A stretch of 64,000 nt of DNA from Tilletia caries (GCA_032718865.1 JALUTQ010000037.1:1302001-1366000), one strand, 5' to 3'. Positions 10,836 to 22,495 are shown, counted from the first letter of the stretch. Translations and numbers: made by a program. Notes: generated by a model from the letters alone, not told the origin.

Positions 10836-13800
10836 ATCCCCATGGAGCCAAGCCTTGCGCCCTCCATGTCCAATTCCATGAGCACAGCTCCACATGATGA
10901 TCAACCAGCTGCCTCCAGTACGCCTGAGTCTCAGATCTTTTTCACCCACAAGAGCGTCTTCACGACCGCTCGTCAGCTTCGACCCAATGCGACGTTGCCT
11001 CCCCTCTCCCAACCAAAACGGGCGTTCGGGCGGGTGATTCCATTGGCACGCAGCGCATCGACGGGCACCGGCAAGGGCTATCGGTCACATGTCCCCCTCA
11101 CCATGCACGTCCGCGTTAACGACACCGATGGCCGGGCTATGTCGTCGTTGCTCGACACTGGTGCTTCGTTGTCCTGCATCGATGCCGATCTGTTACACAA
11201 GATGGGCGGCCGCCCGACGGGTGTACCTATGAAGGTCCAGGGCATTGGTGCGGCTACCACTTTGGGATGGGTCACACTGCCCCTCTTCATTCAGGTACAA
11301 GACCCCCAAGGCCGTCACGCTCACCTCGAACTGGACCAGGACTTCCACGTGCTTCCTTCCTTCGGCCCGGGCATGTGCCTTGGGCTGGAATTCATCGACG
11401 CGCATGGTGTCGGCATCTCTCCAGTCCGAGGTCGAGGACGAATCGGCAACTACACATTTCAAGTGCATGAACGTCTTGCTGGTCCTTTCGCGGCCGAGGC
11501 CGAACTCTGTGTCGCACACGATGTCGATCTGCCGGCTGGCACGCAGGCTTGGGTTCCGGTGGACGCCTCTTGTCTGGCCCCCGACGTCGACTACACCGTG
11601 GGCCCTCGGATGTGCGTCAGTCCTGACGAGACTGTTCGGCTCGCCGGCCCCGTCGGGGTACTCACTCATGCTGCCGTACGCCACGTCTTGGTGGGGAATC
11701 ACGGGGTAGCTCCTTTCATCCTTCCCCGCGGGACCGTCATCGCCGACGCCGTCGCCGCTCGGGTAGGGGACACCGTGTCGTCCGCAGCGGAGACCTTTAC
11801 CCTCTCTCCGATGACGCCCCAACACGAGGCCGCGGCGGGCTTCTCTCTGGCAGTTGACGAGACCGACCCTGCTTTTCCGGTCGATGCCTTCGCCGATGAG
11901 GCCGCGGCCACTCCGTCCTTAGCCCAGGACGTGGCTACCACGTTAGTGGACGCTGCATTTCGCGTGGGCATCGATGGACAAGGAGAGGCCGACGCGGATC
12001 TCGTGGCCCTGCTCCGCCGTCACAAGGCTGCGTTCGCTCTGGATGGGCGCCCAGGTCGGATTGTTGGAAACGACATGGGCATCCAGCTACAACCAGGGGC
12101 CGTTCTTCAGTCCGAGGCACCCCGACGCGCGAGCCCAGAGAAACGAACCGCCATGGATGCCGCCATTAAGCAGCTCCTCGACTGGGACGTCATCGAGCCC
12201 TCGGCGAGCCCGGTGTCGTTTCCAGTCGTCATGGTCCGACAACAGGGCAAGTGGCGCTTCTGTGTTGATTATCGGAAGCTGAACGCGGACACCGTCCCCG
12301 ACAGGTACCCCTTGCCCACCATCGACTCCATCTTCCAGACCCTCTGCGGCAAGAAGGTGTTCAGCTCTCTTGACGCCATTCGAGGCTATCACCAGCTCGG
12401 CGTCAAGGAAGACGATCGGTGGAAGACCGCGTTCATATGCCACAAAGGGCTTTTTCAGTACAAGACAGTTCCGTTCGGCCTTCGCAATGCGCCAGCTGTA
12501 TTTCAACGACTGATGGACAAGGTGCTCGGGCCGCTACGATGGAACCAAGCCGTCGTGTATATCGACGACGCCGTCGTGGCCACGGACACCATGGAGGAGC
12601 ACGTCCAAGCTCTCGATACCCTCCTGCAGTCGGCTACCGACGTCGGTCTAAAGTTCAGTCCGGCCAAATGTACGTTCGGCGTGCCCTCGCTAACCCTGCT
12701 GGGTCGGAAGGTGTCGGGGGCGGGCGTTGCGATCTGGGAGGACAGGGCCCAGGCCATAGCAACTCTGCAGCGACCTACCACACTGCAAGAGCTTTACCAC
12801 ACTCTTGGCCTCTTCGGCTATTACAGAGCGTTCATTCCCAACTTTGCCATCCGCGCCCAGCCCCTCACCCGCCTTCTGAAGGGCTGGCGATACGAATCAG
12901 CAGATGGCCACACCAGACTCGTCAACACAGAGGGCAAAGCCGTCGCTGCAGGACGCGTTCCGATTGAGTGGGGTCCAGAGCACCAGGACAGCTTTGAGGG
13001 TCTTCGCCACGCCATCGCGAACCCTCCCGTCCTCGCCCATCCCGATCCTTCCCGGCCCTACATCTTGTATACGGACGCTTCCAAACAGGCTCTGGCCGCC
13101 ATTCTCCATCAAGTCTCTTCGTCTTCCGCGTCCGTCACCGCGCCTGACCCCCACGCCAAGCTTAATGCGCTTACGATCCCGCAGCTTCCATCCCCTTTCG
13201 CTCGTCAGAGATGGCGGTCATGGCTTGAGGAGGACCGCTTCTTCGCCCCTCTACTCCACCAAGCCCGAACGAACCCCGGTGCGTCGGCCGAGTGGGTGCT
13301 CCAAGATGAGATCCTGGTTCGTCGGGTGGATGATCGCGTTGCCCTTCCGTTGGCCGCACTTCCGACTGTGCTGAAAGCGGTTCACGATGATGGTGGCCAC
13401 TTCGGGTTCACGAAGACGTTGCTTGCGGTCCGTGACCACTTCTGGCGCCCCCATCTGGCCACCTCCGTCCGTGCTTGGGTCAAGCACTGCGCCGAATGCC
13501 AACGCATCAAGACCGCGCCGAAAACCGGGGTGCTCGATGTGTCTAAAGACGCCTCATTGCCGTTCGAGGCGGTCTCCTTCGACCTCATCTACGGTTTCCC
13601 CCGTTCTCGTTCCGGTAATGATGCTGCGTTGGTGATGCAAGACCTCTTCTCGCGCATGATCCTCCTGGAGCCGTGCCACAAGGAGATCACGGCGGAGGGC
13701 GTGGCTGCGATCGTCAGTAACCGGATTCTTCGCTTCGGATGGCGGCCTAAACGCCTGGTGTCCGACTCCGAGGCGCGTGTCTCTGGTTCGGTCTTGTCCG

Positions 13801-14459
13801 CTCTCGCCACTTCGCTCGGGGCTGTTCCGACCCCATCCAGCCCCTATCACCAGCAGGCCAACAGTGTCGAGCGGGCCGTCCAGATCGTCCAACAGGTCTT
13901 GCAGGTGTTGTCTCTCGACTCCAAGGCACATTGGGACCGTCGGCTTCTCCCTTCCGTCGAGCTGGCGATGAATAGCAGCCCCTCCACCGTGACGGGACAC
14001 CGACCGTTCGACCTCGTTTTTCTTGAGTCACCCGTCCGTGGTGCACGCCGTGTTCGACGCCGACGAACATCTCGGCGTCAGCTCGTTCGAAGAACGGTTG
14101 GCGGCCGGACACGAACGATTGGAGACGGCTCGACAACAGATCTCCGTCGCCCGTCTCGATCAGAAGAAGCGCTTCGATGGCCGTCGTGCTCGTCCCCCGT
14201 TCATTTCCGCCGGCATGCGGGTATGGATCCGACTTCGAGATCGACCGATTGCGGGAACCATTGGCGACAAGTTGGATGCCCGGAAGCTCGGTCCGTTCGA
14301 GGTAGAGGAGGTGCTCTCCCCTCACCGCGTCCGTTTGTGCCTCCCGCCTCACCTCGACATCGACCCCGTCCTTAGCATTGAGCAACTGGACTTCGCTCCG
14401 TCCGATGATGATCCCTTCGCTTCGGATCGTCCTGCGTCGGCTGCGATCGAGTCCGGTGG

Positions 14460-15155
14460 TAAGGATCTTCCCGGAGTAGATCCCCGGAGCCCGGACTCCG
14501 GGGCGGCGCTCCGCTCAGCTCCGTCTGAGCTCTGGCCAGCTCCGCGCTCCGCAAAATTTCTGGTGATCAGCTGGAGAGCACTCCGTGCTCCGTCGAAGTT
14601 GCCGTTGCGCGCAAGAATCTACTCCGTGCTCCGTACATTTTTACAGGCGGACTCCGTGCTCCGCAAAATAGCTCCGCGGACTCCGGGGTACTCCGGGGTG
14701 TCATGAAATGAGTCCAACATGGGCTCAGGAGAAGGTTAAATCTTATTGAAACAGTTCAATCGCAGCTTTAGAAGTCTATATCATTTCTTTCCAAGGGTTT
14801 ACTGCCCCATAAAAGCTGAAATACACAGTATTTCGACCTGATTCGGCCGAGAAATCCCTCAAAAACCGGTCACGTGACTCAGTTTTGGCCATCACGTGAC
14901 CCACTTTGCCATCCCCGGAGCTCCGACGGACTCCGGGGTCTGCTCCGTGCTCCGGGGCTTTTTTGACAATGCCAGCAAACTCACTCCGTGCTCCGGGGCG
15001 TTGCAGCCATACCTTCGCGGAGTAGCTCCGCAAATATAAAGCTAGTAAAAAATGCTCAAATCTCGCTCCGTGCTCCGTACCCGTGCAGAGCGTCCCCCGG
15101 AGTCCGCGGAGCTCCGGGGAATGCTACTCCGGGGCCTACTCCGGGAAGATCCTTA
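14460..15155. mobile_element. hAT-like non-autonomous element 2, inside pol
   Basis: 696 bp with an exact 8-bp target duplication TCCGGTGG (14452-14459 and 15156-15163). Inverted ends are TAAGGATCTTCCCGGAGTAG and its complement. It carries repeated CTCCGTGCTCCG, the complement of the motif array in the element at 7860-8655, so the two belong to one family. Removing it with one target copy rejoins the pol frame exactly. Confidence 0.88.
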
Positions 15156-15773
15156 TCCGGTGGTCCTGCGACACTCCTCGGTGAGCCACTGGAGGGGGAC
15201 GTGTTGGGTGGTCCCGCGGAGGAATCGGCATCGCGTTCGACTGAGGACCGATCCTCTTCCGTCGTCGCCGATGCTGCCATGCTTCCTTCGCGTCGCGTTC
15301 GCCATCTCCCCGAGAGCATGCGCGACTTTCACGTCGGTGTCGTCCAGCAGGCTCCATCACCCGAGCTCATGGACCTGCTTCGTGGCCCTCTTTCTCGCCC
15401 TCGGTCGTTTCAAGAAGGCCCGGAACTCCTCGTGCTCGCCGAACGTCCCGTCGCCTTCATCTCTCGCTTGACCTCCCCAGCCGAGGAAAAGCTTGTGGCC
15501 GCGGAGCTTGAGCTGGTGTGCTTCGCCTGGGCGTTTCACAAATTTGCTCACCTGCTCGAGGGCGCCTCAGTGACCGTCGTGACCGATCACGCCCCTATGG
15601 AGCGGATGCTGCGGTCATCGGCCAATACGACGTATGGGCCCACCATCACTCGTTGTCGGGCCTTCATCATGCCCCATCTTGGCAACATCAGATTCATCTA
15701 CCGGCCTGGCCCTCGCCACACGAACGCTGACGCCCTCTCTCGCCTCATCCCTGACCAGGGACGGTCAGCTTCT

Positions 15774-15784
15774 GGCGGTGGGGA
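15774..15784 (+). other. polypurine tract of the gypsy element
   Basis: GGCGGTGGGGA directly abuts the 3' LTR start at 15785, the expected place for plus-strand priming. Confidence 0.6.
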
Positions 15785-16132
15785 TGTGCTGGCGAGCCAG
15801 ACTATCATAGACGAGTAGCTACTTAGTTTCCATTGATCATGATCACTCCACTCCGTCCCGTTCCGTTCCGTTCTCTCTCCCGATCGCTCGCTCCACGTTT
15901 CCTTTCCCTTCTTGCCTCCAGATCGTTACGCAACGACATGGCATCCGGCTCTTCTCTTTTTCTTCTTCTTCCCACGCCTCGGCTTCTCTCTTCTTCCTTC
16001 TGCTTCTCTCATTTCCATAAATAGCCGAGCTCCCCTTTGTACCTGATAAGCGAATTCACTCAGCCTTTTCCCATAGAACATCACTGACTTTATTGTCCAG
16101 TTGTCTCAGGTGAATTACTCCGCTCCCGCATA
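15785..16132 (+). repeat. 3' LTR of the gypsy element
   Basis: 348 bp, nearly identical to 7410-7757. The TATA-like ATAAATAG is at 16017-16024. The first 34 bases encode the end of pol. Confidence 0.93.
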
Positions 16133-16634
16133 CATAAAGATGGTGGACAGAGCCCATAAAGATGGTGGACAGAGCCCGTAATGTCTATTTCAGCCGGATA
16201 GAGCGGTAGTGTGTACTAACACTGTCCAAACGACCGGTCGGGCCTTCAGGTATGTAAGAGGGTTCAACTCACACACAAGTCGAGCTTCTGTGAAGCGTTT
16301 CCGCCCGTCGACGAGCTCTCAAAGTGAATTACGTCGCCGAAGACCGCCATCCCGGCCCCCCTATGACCGGATATGACCCTGGAAGCTCAGTACAGTTACT
16401 TCAGGCACCCTGGCCGCTGTAGAATAATTTATCTGGAAGATTTGGAAGCAGGGAAGGTCGCCAAAGGCGATTTGAGATTTTTATGGGGCCAGTGCCCTGC
16501 CTTATGGGGCCAATCGACCATCTTTATGGGCTCAATCGCCTTTGTTTATGGGTTCAGTCGCCGATAATTACGGGCTGAATCGCCTCATCTTACGGGCTCA
16601 ATTCAAAAAACGCTTACGGGGCCAATCGCCTCAT

Positions 16635-16669
16635 GCTCGGGGCGAATCGACCATAGATCGGGACATTCA
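16635..16669 (-). repeat. element A right inverted repeat
   Basis: 35 bp inverted partner of 7236-7270 with one mismatch. The adjoining 16480-16634 holds iterated TTATGGGGCCAATCG-like units in the opposite sense to those on the left. Confidence 0.85.
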
Positions 16670-17956
16670 GGTTACTTGCATAAGACAGCAGCTACAGCGG
16701 TGCAGACCCGGTACATATATCGAAGCCTTCCGACCTTGCTGTCCCAGTGGCGTGTTTATCCATAATTTCATTTGATTCACCTGTAATTTCACAACCAGGG
16801 CGCCACCAAACCTTCTCGTCCTCCTGCTTTTGTCAGTTCGCCAGCACGCAGCACGCAGCGCGCCTCACGTCTTCCCTGCTTCCCTCTTGGCCGGTGGTGG
16901 CTGTGGCTGTCAACATCAAGAAGACAAGAAGACTGCAGTCTGGAATCTGGACCCACACCAGCCAGCAGAGTGGAGCAGCACACAGAACCAGCATCCCTAA
17001 TTATTCCCTACTGGCGCTTCATCTCAAGCCTGACCGGGAAGATGGAGGTCGGAGTAACAGAGCCGATAATCACTGGAGCTGATCGTCCGATTCGCGCTCA
17101 CTTTCCCATTCACGGGCTGGAGTAAGGGGACTGCATAACAGCAAACAGGGCAACCAGGAGAGGACTTACTGCTGACCACTTCCATCACCGCCCCTCCCTC
17201 CGCCTCTCCCTCCCTGCAGTATATTCCTGGCCCCATCGCCATCTGGTCTCTGTCCACTCACTTACTCACCCTCCACAGCCCCGCCTGCCTTTCTTTCCAA
17301 CTCACCTGTTTCACACTCGCGTTCCAGATCACCGATTCTGCACGCACACATACATACACCTCGCTCGCTGCTCTCCTTGCGTCAGAGACACAAAGCGCAC
17401 AACGACCCCATAGACAGATCGACCTCTCGACTCTCGACGGACAAAGGAGGAGCCAGGTAGGGCGCAAGGAACACCCCTCCCTGCCTTTCTTTCGGAAGCG
17501 CGCGACGACCGAGACTCATCAGTACTCAGAGAAAAGGCCTACCATCCCACACACTTTCAACGGTTCCCTCGCCTTCCTCCGAAACTTGTTTGATATTCAG
17601 GTACATATACGCCCAAGCACTTCCGACTTCTTCTTTCGGCAGGATAACAGGCGGCGGAGTCGGACATATAGCCGATATCATTCCTGAGCGACTTTCTCAC
17701 CAGCCTAGCTTTGCGCGCTGTGGAAGGAGATCAACAAACGTCACACGATAGTCTCGTTGCCATCATCCGGGCTCGTGCGACTGGAAGGTTGCTCGTCTCA
17801 CATAAAGGACGCCTTCGCAAGAAGGAATTCCCCCCGGCCAGGTCCTTCCCTGCCCGACCATTTCGTGACTCTCCTCTGGGAGTCATTCCTTCCTGAATCG
17901 ACCCAAAGTATCCTCCGCTCAGTTCCAAAAATCCAACAAAGCCCATTAACCGCACC
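16670..17956. other. intergenic / promoter region of 7TM gene 2
   Basis: About 1.3 kb with no credible gene. Pyrimidine-rich tracts (17190-17230, 17560-17590) and the last 200 bases before ATG 17957 probably belong to the promoter and 5' UTR. A non-coding 5' exon cannot be excluded. Confidence 0.4.
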
Positions 17957-19926
17957 ATGTCCTCAAGCATCACCGCTACCGCGACATCAATGTTGTCAGC
18001 GGTCAGCTCGGCGACCGTAAGCTCGCTCCCATCAGCTGCAGCCGCAGCACCGACCGATGATCCCTACTATCTCCTTTACATGGGCGTCCAGGCCACCATT
18101 CCCTTCGCGCTCAGGAATATGGCCGTCCAAGTAGCCCTTTCCTCCGTCGTCTTCACACTCTACCTCATCCTTGTCTCTGTCAGCCATGCACGCCAGCGAC
18201 GCACCTGGACTTTTGCGCTGGCAAGTCTGGTCTTTGCCCTCTTCTTCGTAACGGCGTTCACAAATAGCATCCAACTGGCGCATGCACTCCAAAATCCTGC
18301 ACACAAGGTCGACATGGGCATCGAGTTCGGTACGTTTTTCGATAAAGAATATGAACAGAAGAAACGTTCTGACTACTCACTTGCTTTCGCTGTGATCTCA
18401 ACAGGCGACGTCGTACTTACCCTCTGCCTGCCTTGGATCGGTGACTGGCTCGTCTGGCTACGCATGATCAGTCTTTGGCCAAAGGAACATCGCGGACGTA
18501 CCGAATACATGGTCATGTTCGGTGCACCCGTCGTCCTCAAGATCTTCCGCCTCGGCATCCTTTGCGCGTGAGTTTCATACGATCGTTTGATTTAGATATT
18601 ATCGCAAGGAACTGATGACTCGTCTCCTGGGGTTGCCACTGGCTTCGCTCGTTACTAGGCTTCTCGACAAGCTGTACCACCAGATGTTAACAAGCATGAA
18701 TGCTGCGGACCTCTACAGTAAGGTGTGGCCGTTGTCGTGGTTGACGTGGACAGAATACGGCGCCATGCTCGTTGACGTCTCCATCTGCTCCGCGTGAGTG
18801 TCCCTTCAGACGACCCCTGCCGCAAAGTTCCGAGACTGGAGTATTGAATCTGACGTGTCCTCTCAATACTGCTTACCTTCATCCAGCATCTGCATCGCAC
18901 GATTGACCGCCTTGATGACTCCTTCGCATTCGGAGCGTCGGTCGTTCGCTCTCCAGTCACGGCTACGACTCCTCCTGACGAACACTGTCAGCTCCTTCAT
19001 TCTTCCTGTCATCTCTGCGGTGATCATGGTCATCCTGGGTGCAGGTACAAACTTTGACCCCTACGCAACATGGTGCAAGGTCAATGCTGGTATCAGTGAG
19101 TACTTTAGCGATCACATTTTCTTACTTGAAGTTGCTTCGCCGCTGACTTTTCCTTCTGCCTTTTTTTTCAGCGGCCATGTGAGCTTCGTGACAGACACTT
19201 CCTTCTTCCAGTACTTTCCGTGCTGACCGATTCCATCTCTTATTCCGCAGTAACGTCCTCATCGCCATCATCATCCCCACCATTCAGCACAAGTCGAACG
19301 AGGAACAAGGCTGTTCAGCGGACAACCACACCAACTCGTTCATGCGCAACAAGATGCGCAGCGGTCGTGGCTCCGCAGCCGACAATGGTGCCGCTCGCCA
19401 GGGACCTCCAGCGGCCTCCGCTGGCCACGCCCATTCCAGGGCTCACAACGGCGTCATGCAAACGACGCTCGAGGAGTCCTTCGTCGATCATCTCGAATAC
19501 GGCGTCCAGGTGTGCTCACCCGACTTTTCGCAGACGCAGAGTAGCGAGAAGAAGTCGCCCATGGACGAGACCTATGAACAGGATGGGCTCGAGATGAAGG
19601 TCCCCGGCAACCGTCCTCGCAATCTGAGCAACCTGTCGGCCACCACGATGATGACCACGGCGGTGCCTCCCATCCCTACGATCGAATGTGGCGGCCATTC
19701 GCCACAAGCAGGAAGTCGGCTCGCACCTGGGTCGAACGGGCTGGCGATCCGACCGTATGCGAGCTCGACGGACTTGGAACGGAGGCCGCATCGGCATACG
19801 AGCTCTCAGAATCAGGAGCTGGACCCGTATCATCACACGACGACGGTCACGGGTGCACCCCTGAATGACGATGATACGCGCGACGTCCTTCGGACGATGC
19901 CTCGACTTTCGCGCTTTGGACAATGA
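17957..19926 (+). CDS. seven-transmembrane orphan membrane protein, paralog 2
   Basis: Exons 17957-18329, 18405-18567, 18659-18793, 18887-19095, 19172-19178 and 19251-19926 give 520 residues. Exons 2 and 3 have the same lengths (163 and 135 nt) as in the gene at 4244, and all four of that gene's introns are shared in position and phase. One extra intron here isolates a 7-nt microexon in TM7. A Ser/Ala/Thr-rich N terminus of about 35 residues precedes seven hydrophobic segments. Conserved blocks are RRTWTFAL, LTLCLPWIGDW, WTEYGAMLVD and SRLRLLLTNTVSSFI. The cytosolic-type tail of about 220 residues is poorly conserved relative to paralog 1. The pair arose by tandem duplication and is now separated by mobile DNA. 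Function is unknown; an orphan receptor is an inference from topology. Confidence 0.8.
19172..19178 (+). other. 7-nt microexon of 7TM gene 2
   Basis: CGGCCAT lies between TTTTTTTTCAG and GTGAGC. It restores phase between exon 4 (phase 1 end) and exon 6 (phase 2 start), giving residues T-A-I that align with V-S-L at the same place in paralog 1. Confidence 0.75.
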
Positions 19927-20503
19927 GGCGCGAGGGGTCATCCCCCCTTCCCTATCGGACGCTTTTCGCGCGGATCTCCCTTCCCCCCTCTCTCTCTCTC
20001 TCTCTCGATCGATTCGCATCATTCGACTTCCATCCATTTATTATACCTCCGACCCAACCACATTCCTTTCGGATTCAAAGCCTCCTTCTTCTTCTTCCAT
20101 CTGTCTTCTGTCCTAGCAACGGTTTAGGATCAACAACGCTCCTCCACACGGGTTTCGTCACCGGCTCGACCATCGACACGGGTTGTCCCCCCTCTGCCAG
20201 GATCCTCCCCCCGACGGGGCTCCTCTGACACGGGATCATTCTTCTTCTTCAACTTCTGTATTATCAAAGTCCCCCATCTGTGTCCCTTCCTAGCAAGCAT
20301 CAAAAAGTCGTCTGTCTCGTCACGCAATCATACATCACTATCATCGGTCGGGCGTCCGACGCATCATCGAACTTCAACGATTCATTATTGGCTGTGAATG
20401 TTCCTTCTTGTTACCGCCAGTAAAGCGTCGTCCTGAGCGTCGATTCCTTGGATTGCAAGACGCTCGATCTCGGGTGCGGGCCAGTAAGAATAGGTGTTCG
20501 AGT
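19927..20503. other. convergent 3' region with a (TC)n tract
   Basis: Between the 7TM stop and the TRM9 stop on the other strand. It holds a (CT)n microsatellite around 19988-20006 and otherwise CT-rich 3' UTR-like sequence. No gene seen. Confidence 0.5.
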
Positions 20504-21958
20504 TCACCGTCTGGTCTTTTCCACTCTCCAGACGCCCCACCAGTTCCCACGCTCCCATCCCGAACCTTGTAGGACGACTTCGATCCCGCCTTGGTGAAGG
20601 TGTCCATCATCGAGTGTCTGAGCCGCTTTGTCCACTAGGCTTTCAAGCTCGCCTTCTCGGAAGACGTGATAGACTTCGACAAGGCATCCAAGGGCGTGTA
20701 AGTAAGGGTTGAGCAAAGGGTCAGGTCAGAATTGCACGACGGGCCCAGACTCACATCGTTGGAAGACGGTCGAGGGCGGTGGCTGAGATTCGGGCGTGGA
20801 AGTGGCATCCGTAACCGCATGATCAGGCCTCTTCGAGGGTTTCTGCGAAGGGAACGAACCTGTGTTGACCCATGGTACCAAGAGATCCTGCTCCCGAGCA
20901 GCCAGTGCCGTATCTGCTTTTGGTGCTTGTGCGTCATCTTGAACTGGTGCGGTAGAGGAGATGGCTTCGAAGTTGCGTCGGGACTGTCCTCGTTGCTCGA
21001 GTGCCCAGACGTAGATCATGAAGCGACCTGGGCCGGAGCCCGTTGGTGGTGGTGAAGGGGAGGTCACTTCGGAAGATGGAGATGGGACTCCGACTGGTTT
21101 GACGATTCGGATCAGCTCCTGTGAGGGGCGTAAATGCTCAGATCAGCCCGAAGCCTTTTTGATCCTATTCAGTTCAGCGCTGGAGAGACGAACTTGGATC
21201 GATTCTATTCTTCTTTGCTCTGTTGAGAAGTGGTGGATGGTGGCGATGCTCATGGCAAAGTCCTGCCAAGCGTTTACCAGGAGGAAAAAGAAGCATGATT
21301 CAGCGCGATGAAGAGTTTTAGACCCTCGGGACAGCACACTTACCATTGATTTCGATCGATATCCTGACAAGAGAGCATCGCCTACGCAGACCTCGTTCCG
21401 TGCATGCCGGGATTGTTCCGCTGTTGCCGCACTGTCAGAAACCGGACCGTGGCTGGGGAAATTGGTCGCTGCAATGTCGATGAGGTTCGAAGACCGATCC
21501 AAGCCGAGGATCAAGATGGATCGGTCCTTGGCCTGCTTGCTTTCGCTTCCTTGGTCGGTGGGAGCCAGGATGGACCGTAAGTGTAGGTACTTGCCGTTAC
21601 CGCAGCCTAGATCCGCTCCGATGCTGCCTGGTGGGAGCGTTTCGAGGAAGGAGCTGACGAGTGGCCATGGCTGGCGATGTAGAGGTAGAGATTTGTGGCT
21701 CAGTTGAGCCATGCTGGACAGGCAAACATACATTTCTGATAATAGCTCACCTTGTAGCGCGTTGAAGAGAAGTGGGAGGCAATCACCTCGTACACGCTGA
21801 TAAACGATGAAGGGAAGAGAAAGTTCGTTTACCAGTGTTTTTGGAAGAACGAAAAAAATGGATGGTACTCACTCGTGGACATTCTCCTGTTCGTACGTTG
21901 CCGGATCTTGGGACTGTAAGGCTGCCCCGGCCGGGGTTGGTTGGGAGAGCTTGCCCAT
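20504..21958 (-). CDS. TRM9: tRNA (carboxymethyluridine-34) methyltransferase, Trm9-like
   Basis: Exons on the minus strand: 21958-21873, 21796-21751, 21670-21344, 21262-21194, 21118-20755 and 20673-20504, giving 353 residues. The N terminus has YEQENVHDVYEVIASHFSST followed by RYKPWPLV, a Trm9 hallmark. SAM motif I is ADLGCGNGKYL. Later come the LGLDRS acidic-loop region, GDAL, SIATIHHFST and the ERDNWW-like end (WERGNWW). The enzyme, with Trm112 as partner, methylates the wobble-uridine cm5U to mcm5U in tRNAs for Arg and Glu and supports codon-biased translation. An insertion of about 60 Pro/Ser/Gln-rich residues after YVWALEQRGQS precedes the conserved C terminus. The start MGKLSQPT is the only ATG in phase with the YEQENVH exon. 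Confidence 0.9.
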
Positions 21959-22495
21959 GGAAATTACGCTGAAGCCCTCAGATTTCAAGATTGAACCTGG
22001 CAGAAGAAGAACAGATTTCGCTCACAGCATCCAGTCAGTATCTAGACAGTAGTGAAGCTTGCTCCACTATACATACGCAGTACATATGTTTGCAGTTGGA
22101 ATCTACGAAAAGGAAAGAAAAGAGGTTGCATGTCGTGAGCGTGGCTGGCGGGGACCGTGGGAAAAGTTCGTGATCTAATCTAATCTTGGTCCGGATAAAC
22201 TATAGGCTTCTCGGATAAACCTCGCTTGATAAACTGAGCGTCATGCTGTCGAACCAAGGTGGGGAAGCGAGGGAACGAGTCAGGCGGGCAGGCGCGCGTC
22301 CCGCGTCAGCACTCAGCACAGACGAGCTTCCCGCGCTCCCTGCTCGTCGTTCTCTGCTCACCCTTCCATCCTCCCCTCCCTCCTACCCCCTGTCTGTCCC
22401 TCGCCCTGCCCTCATAGCTTACATACGATCTGAGCTTAGGTAGAAGCTGACATCTGAATCCACCCACTCTCGACTCCGCCGCCTTCCAGCTCAAG
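21959..22495. other. divergent promoter region
   Basis: 537 bases between the TRM9 start (minus) and the F-box-like gene start (plus). It presumably holds both promoters. No motif stands out. Confidence 0.5.

Larger units (their letters stand above)
10836..15818 (+). pseudogene. gypsy pol with RNase H split around integrase; broken
   Basis: Residues are numbered from ATG 10842. Protease: DTGA with D105. Reverse transcriptase: about 430-700 with YIDD at 573-576. First RNase H strand: YTDASK, D745. Integrase: zinc finger H848, H853, C883, C886, and catalytic D914, D975, E1010 (a D,D35E spacing), then a C-terminal basic domain that is in another frame after a five-T run at 14017-14021. A MITE (14460-15155) interrupts the frame. 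After it come the rest of RNase H: RPVAFISR (about 15445), the Glu in AAELELV, VVTDHAPM (about 15580) and NADALSRL (about 15725). Canonical gypsy order has all of RNase H before integrase. The last codons and stop (15816-15818) lie inside the 3' LTR. Lesions are the frameshift and the MITE. Confidence 0.88.
7410..16132 (+). mobile_element. Ty3/gypsy LTR retrotransposon, 8.7 kb
   Basis: Two 348-bp LTRs (7410-7757 and 15785-16132) differ by one substitution and two single-T length changes. A 5-bp target duplication CATAA flanks them (7405-7409, 16133-16137). Closing the gap restores the iterated CCCATAAAGATGG motif of element A, which confirms the ends. A TGG-initial primer-binding site follows the left LTR and a purine tract precedes the right one. 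Inside are gag, an apparent intron, and pol in the order protease, reverse transcriptase, first RNase H strand, integrase, remainder of RNase H. Near-identical LTRs mean young age, yet the copy is dead: an in-frame stop in gag, a frameshift in pol and two MITE insertions (7860-8655 and 14460-15155). Confidence 0.95.
7236..16669. mobile_element. TIR element A with iterated motif, split by a retrotransposon
   Basis: The ends are 35-bp inverted repeats matching at 34 of 35 positions: 7236-7270 (begins TGAATGTCCCGATCTATGG) and 16635-16669 (ends CGGGACATTCA). Between each end and the inserted retrotransposon lie iterated units resembling CCCATAAAGATGGTCGATTG and CCCGTAA variants, about 140 bp on the left and 500 bp on the right. 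Removing the gypsy element and one CATAA copy leaves an element of about 706 bp without coding capacity, so it is a non-autonomous element. I found no clear target duplication at its outer ends, and the superfamily is not identified. Confidence 0.7.
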
